A stretch of DNA of 25,104 nt from Chromera velia (lineage: Eukaryota > Sar > Chromeraceae): assembly GCA_018398765.1 (NCBI GenBank), contig JAHBMJ010001307.1:7501-32604 (forward strand), in the 5' to 3' direction. Below are positions 21,022 to 25,104 of the stretch, one piece after another (the stretch's first letter is position 1; each line of letters opens with the position of its first letter). The notes below the pieces were generated by a model. It saw nothing but the letters and a program-made list of their open reading frames with translations, was not told where the DNA came from and ran no database searches. A program made the translations under genes and the position numbers.

Positions 21022-21159
21022 ATGCTGCGTGCAGCTGGACCACTGATCAGAAGCCATAAGGAGTGGTACTTCGAGCAAAAGCTAGAGCAGAAGGGCCTGA
21101 AAAGGCAGCTAGATTGGAGAAGGTCAGAAATTTGGTTCACAATCATCAATTTTTTTTAA
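21022..21159 (+). CDS. Short orphan ORF, 45 codons, possibly a mobile-element relic
   Basis: An ATG-started reading frame ending in TAA encodes a 45-residue, highly charged and aromatic peptide with the core SHKEWYFEQKLEQKGLKRQL, then DWRRSEIWF. This composition is protein-like and unlike the simple-sequence peptides elsewhere in the flank. I recognise no family. It could be an exon or remnant of a transposon protein, or chance. There is no splice evidence and no neighbour in frame. Confidence 0.25.
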   Translation: MLRAAGPLIRSHKEWYFEQKLEQKGLKRQLDWRRSEIWFTIINFF

Positions 21160-21241
21160 AAATGTGTGACAAAACAATGTGTAACAAAAGATTTTGAAAA
21201 AAATGATTGTGTAACCCTACAGGATTGGTATAATCACGTTA

Positions 21242-21335
21242 GAAAACACTACTAAGGCTAAGCGCTAGACAAAGAAAACGTTTATTTTTGTTCTTTTTTT
21301 AGATTGTTTTCCTTAGTGTCTAGCCTCGTGTTTTC
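21242..21335. repeat. Imperfect fold-back (MITE-like) element
   Basis: Left arm 21242-21279 pairs with right arm 21306-21335 in three blocks: GAAAACAC (21242) with GTGTTTTC (21328), GCTAGAC (21264) with GTCTAGC (21318), and AAGAAAAC (21272) with GTTTTCCTT (21306, one bulge). The loop is T-rich. No clear target-site duplication was seen. Confidence 0.7.
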
Positions 21336-21504
21336 CTTTCACCGCCTTTCACTTCTCCCAGAATTTGCCGCCACAAAGCACTGATATTAACTGATATTTA
21401 GAGTGAGATTTTTATATTTACTGACTCTTTCTCAGCTGTACTAAACATCTGTACTGCTGACCCCCTTCCTTGAAGTCAAATGACATCTATTCACTGTGCG
21501 ACAG

Positions 21505-21687
21505 CTAAACCGTACCATCTCCCTGGAAGAGCTTCACAGAGCCTTTGTTCATCGCACGACTGCGAATTTGGTAAAGGCCTTTCTTATTTCCGCAGTACTC
21601 GTCCAGTTTGATGTCTCCCGCCTTGCGTTTCGTTGACAACGTATCGGAGATCACATCACTCAGGACAGTCCTAAAAGCAGTCCTCAA
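21505..21687 (-). other. Uncertain minus-strand reading frame, 60 codons
   Basis: The minus frame encodes a Lys/Arg-rich peptide containing STKRKAGDIKLDEYCGNKKG. Its composition is more protein-like than the surroundings, but no family is recognised, no splice sites are convincing, and the overlapping plus strand is also open. It could be element debris. Confidence 0.15.
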
Positions 21688-22029
21688 TTCACTCCGCCCT
21701 TCAATAGGCCCTCAAGGTCCCAGGCCTGCACATCAGCGAGAAGTACATCATTCAGTACATGAGGAATGGACAAACGGCGTGAGCATGGGTGCCCACAAAA
21801 AAGGGAATAGGGATGGAGACACAAGAATACCAAGAAACCGATACAGAGATCAACGGAAGAAGCAAGCACAGAAAGGAAAAAATGGAAAGAACATTTTGGA
21901 CCGCTTCTATACATGTGTACATGTTTGCACATGTACTTTTTTGTTTAGATACGTGGACAGCCTCTGCAGTGTTCAGTGCCGATTTGAAATGCACAACAAA
22001 AAGAAGAGTGCAGAATTGTGAGGTTTGCA

Positions 22030-22350
22030 GATGCCAGTTTTGCTGAAGGGGAGAAGAGTTCAAACTGAAGAACGGGGAAAAGGAATGGGGCACAAAAGCA
22101 GAAGGGGGTACTAAGGGGGGGGGAAGAGGAGGAGAAAATTGGGAAAAGGGAGGTTGGTGAGGAAGAAAGAATATAGGAAGTAAGAACAGGGTCCAGGCAG
22201 AGCAGAGGGGGAGAAACACAGTGTAAGGGATGTGAGGGAAGGCAAAGAGGAATGAGAAAGGGAACGGAAGGGAAGGGGAGACGAGAGGAGAAGGAGAAAC
22301 AATAAAAGAAAAGAGAAAAGCAGAGTGAAGGGGAGCAGCGGGTAAGGGAA
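22030..22350 (+). repeat. Polypurine tract (G/A-rich plus strand)
   Basis: For roughly 300 bases the plus strand is overwhelmingly G and A, without a single repeat unit, including G runs at about 22115-22123. Long pyrimidine-only ORFs on the minus strand here are a by-product of this asymmetry. Confidence 0.85.
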
Positions 22351-22659
22351 AAGAAATACACACCTCGATCAGCACAACGAACTCCTCGAAGCGATCAGAC
22401 ACCGACATTGAAATAAACTTTCGAGGGAAAAGAAAGACGTGGTTCTCTACTGATTAGTACGGACTTCAAGATGTGGCTGCGTGCAAGCAATAAAAGTTAA
22501 TCCGCAACTTTGCACTCGCACAGCAGAAGATGGACTGTTTACATGTTCAATCGATGAAACGAGAGCACGCGAACCCACTGAGGCCAGTTCAGGCTCCTCT
22601 GCTACTACGTAAGGATGTGGGCCCTCAGCTAGTCGTAGCTGGGATCAGCTCCTACATAC

Positions 22660-22681
22660 TTTTTTTTGGGGGGGGGGGGGG
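22660..22681. repeat. T8-G14 homopolymer pair
   Basis: Eight T (22660-22667) followed by fourteen G (22668-22681). On the minus strand this reads C14-A8 and lies about 160 bases downstream of the retroelement-like frame, so it may mark a reverse-transcribed 3' end. Confidence 0.8.
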
Positions 22682-22839
22682 CATTGACTTAAAGTTTATT
22701 CCTAGCATCTGGCCTATGCGTCTTTCGTCTCTTCTTTCTGTCCTGGTTACTGCTCTCGCTGCTAGCTCTCTCTCTCATGCTACCTTATACTTGATGCTCT
22801 TCCATCCGAATGCTTTCTTCGGCATTTGCTAAGTACTTC

Positions 22840-23226
<387 letters not shown>

Positions 23227-24028
23227 TTATGTATGGGTAGTTCTACTATCTCTGTTCTGTAAGACAAACAACGGATGTCTTCATTGAGACTGCATGCTGC
23301 ACAATTGATTCCCAGCCATGCAGCATGCATGCATGCGCCCTACACACGTTATGCGCACATGCTTCATTTCGATTATCCTGACATAACTGCTTATCAGACC
23401 TTCACAACGCTACGCTTCCAGTGCTCTCTCCTTCCCAAAATGGGAGACTCTAAACGACGGCCAATCAGAAGCTTAACTTCTTCTCCGCCGTCTCGTTTTG
23501 CATGATGGAGAGAAACTGAAAAAGAACAGCAACTCCGCGTTCTCTTAAGCCCTACATACCAACGTACTCCGATCGAGTGCAAAAAAGTTTAGGAAAAAGT
23601 TCACACAGCAGCTCGACAACTTTCCGGTGATACGTGAAGTCATTCTGAACCTTTTCTGTTAGTCAGTATTAAATTGCAGACAAATAAGACGGCCATTGGC
23701 ATCAGGTGATAGTTCATGGCCGAGTATTTAAGACGATCCAACTCAGTAGTATACTTCCATTTTTTTTTATGACCCCAATAAAAATCCATTTTTCAACCAA
23801 ATATTAGATTATATTTCACTCTTAATATAGATGTAAGCGAGTTCCACTATAGACGAAACGAGATCATAGTTTAGATCTCATTATCAATTATAATTTAATT
23901 AAAAAAACATGAAAACTGTATGATGTAAAATAATAAATTGAACGTCAATATGTCAATTATCTACGGAAATTGCAGCAAAATTTATTACGCTGAGCACTTG
24001 TGCTCTTGGGGGTAAGTACCAGCCCCTA

Positions 24029-24092
24029 TAGACCAGCCCTTCTCAGAAGGCCTTCTATTAAGTTCTATAGAAGGCCTTTGATCAATGGTCTA
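24029..24092. repeat. Hairpin with a 12-bp perfect inner stem
   Basis: AAGGCCTTCTAT (24047-24058) pairs perfectly with ATAGAAGGCCTT (24067-24078) around an 8-base loop; outside an internal bulge TAGACCA (24029-24035) pairs with TGGTCTA (24086-24092). It may be the core of a small non-autonomous element; no terminal repeats or duplications are clear. Confidence 0.75.
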
Positions 24093-24490
24093 GCCGGCGT
24101 TTGGTTACTAATGGTTACCATCAAATTGGCTAGGAAATTGGTAAAAGAAATTTGGTACTGGAGGGGTATTAAAGTGATATACTAAAAGTTCAAATCATAT
24201 AACACATGATTGATGATGAGGTGACTTAACCCGCCAGCCATCGTGTCCCAATGGCAAAGGGCAGTTAATTATATAGTTTAGTACATATAAATTTAAACTA
24301 GAATTTAAAAGATATGCTAAGTAAAAAAACTGTGTCATGAACTGTTGCTTCAATATCAACAAGCTATCATGATATGTATGTTCAAGTCAATTGTTTAGAT
24401 GATGTAAGGTTGTAAGCTAGGCTGTAAGTGTGTAGGCTACAGTGTACTAGCAGTGTGATTCGCGGCCTCAACCTGGGAGTCAACCAAACT

Positions 24491-24538
24491 GGGGGGTTGG
24501 GGGGTTCAGCCTAGGGTTCAGCTGGCCTAGGGTTTAGC
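24491..24538 (+). repeat. G-rich patch with GGTTYAGC/CCTAGGG units
   Basis: Two G6 runs separated by TT (24491-24504) are followed by two near-identical 13-mers, CCTAGGGTTCAGC (24510-24522) and CCTAGGGTTTAGC (24526-24538). The second contains GGGTTTA, a single permuted unit of the plant/chromerid-type telomere repeat. Four G runs make a G-quadruplex possible. Confidence 0.6.
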
Positions 24539-24560
24539 AGTGTGTGTTGTTTGTTTCAGC

Positions 24561-24790
24561 ATTTTACCCAATAGCCTGAGATTCTGACCTGATTCGCCCC
24601 CCCCAACCGTTCCTTTTCTCTCCCTCTCTCGGGCTGCTAGTCAGGCTGTGTGTTAGAGTGAATGTGTGTGCGCGTGAGTGTGTGCTCGCATCTGTCTGAC
24701 TTTCTCTGCACGTTCCTCGCTTTTCAAATTCACGTTTCCATGCAGGATTTTGTTGCGACAATAAGAGAAGCTAGTCAAAACGCCAGTCGA
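24561..24790. other. Spacer before the right-edge gene
   Basis: A C7 run, TC-rich and GT-rich simple sequence; consistent with 3' untranslated sequence of a minus-strand gene. A plus-strand CCATGCAG at about 24738-24745 resembles the acceptors of the fusion gene and precedes about 100 bases of non-repetitive open frame, but no donor or continuation was found. Confidence 0.35.
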
Positions 24791-25104
24791 TTAGTCACTG
24801 TCGTCTCCGAAAAACACGTGTCCGCCAAGTCCCTTTTTCACTTCCGGTTTGGTTGCCTTCTCCTTTTCTTTCCTGTCCTCCTGAAACTCCCCCCTTTCCT
24901 TCCCCCCATTTTCTCCTTTTCCCCCCCGCCCTCGAGGGACATTTCCTCCCAGCCTTCCTCTTCCACCGTCGCCCCTCTTGGCGTCCTCTTTCCTCACAGA
25001 TCGATGATCGAAGGACTCTGAACCTCCACCCAGCGCCGAGGCTCCTCTGCCTCTTCCTCTACCACGAGACAACCCCCCCACCTGCCCTCCTCTTCCCCCC
25101 CCCC
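24791..25104 (-). CDS. Possible RGG-rich protein, C-terminal end (partial at window edge)
   Basis: The minus frame is open from the right edge to a stop at 24793-24791, giving about 103 residues. It begins with Gly/Arg repeats (GGRGGQ, SRGRGRGRG), continues as an alternating basic/acidic, Gly-rich segment and ends with KKGLGGHVFFGDDSD. RGG-type tails are common in RNA-binding and nucleolar proteins; the short hydrophobic-acidic end looks like a real C-terminus. Composition turns GC-rich here compared with the AT-rich block. Against it, the segment is low complexity, and the opposite strand has an alternative open frame. The 5' end lies outside the window. Confidence 0.4.
   Translation of the reverse strand, partial: GGGRGGQVGGLSRGRGRGRGASALGGGSESFDHRSVRKEDAKRGDGGRGRLGGNVPRGRGGKGENGGKERGEFQEDRKEKEKATKPEVKKGLGGHVFFGDDSD

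Noticed and set aside
21752-22408. 218-codon minus-strand open frame rich in Ser, Pro, Phe and Leu
   Set aside because: Produced by the polypurine/polypyrimidine asymmetry; no domain, no non-repetitive segment resembling a protein.
24205-24260. tRNA-like segment (CGCCAGCCATCGTGTCCCAATGGC)
   Set aside because: No B-box, no acceptor-stem pairing and no cloverleaf could be drawn.

Overview
The window looks like nuclear DNA of an intron-rich alveolate-type protist, most plausibly a chromerid such as Chromera velia. Evidence: one very long gene split by at least 21 GT-AG introns of roughly 190-610 bases, introns packed with microsatellites, near-uniform TGCAG acceptors, high-GC exons and an AT-rich retroelement-bearing flank. 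The organism assignment is inference; no rRNA or other marker is present.

Positions 1 to 18631 (+) are a single gene whose 5' end lies before the window. I joined 22 exons by hand; every junction keeps phase, and the exons sum to 11,241 nt = 3,746 residues plus stop. The product starts inside the C-terminal half of an RND/Patched-NPC1-type membrane transporter (exons 1 to 7). Within exon 7 it continues, with no stop, into a complete reducing type I polyketide/fatty-acid synthase module: KS-AT-DH-(structural KR half)-ER-KR-ACP-TE, followed by an unrecognised ~270-residue C-terminal extension. The order is that of animal FAS. All catalytic residues I looked for in KS, AT, DH, KR, ACP and TE are visible; the ER cofactor loop is degenerate. 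The natural reading is a megasynthase tethered to the membrane by a lipid transporter, so that synthesis and export or membrane delivery of a lipid could be coupled in one polypeptide. I know of no described family with this fusion; the nearest functional analogy is the mycobacterial MmpL RND transporters that work with PKS enzymes.

Positions 18632 to about 20480 are the 3' flank: GC-neutral, microsatellite-rich, no credible gene. From about 20480 to 24560 the sequence becomes AT-rich and carries a perfect 20-bp palindrome, two fold-back structures, a short orphan ORF, a polypurine tract, a degenerate reverse-transcriptase-type retroelement fragment on the minus strand (about 23222 to 22840) and a G-rich telomere-like patch. 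From about 24600 to the right edge the sequence is strongly strand-asymmetric and probably holds the C-terminal end of a minus-strand RGG-rich protein gene, low to moderate confidence.
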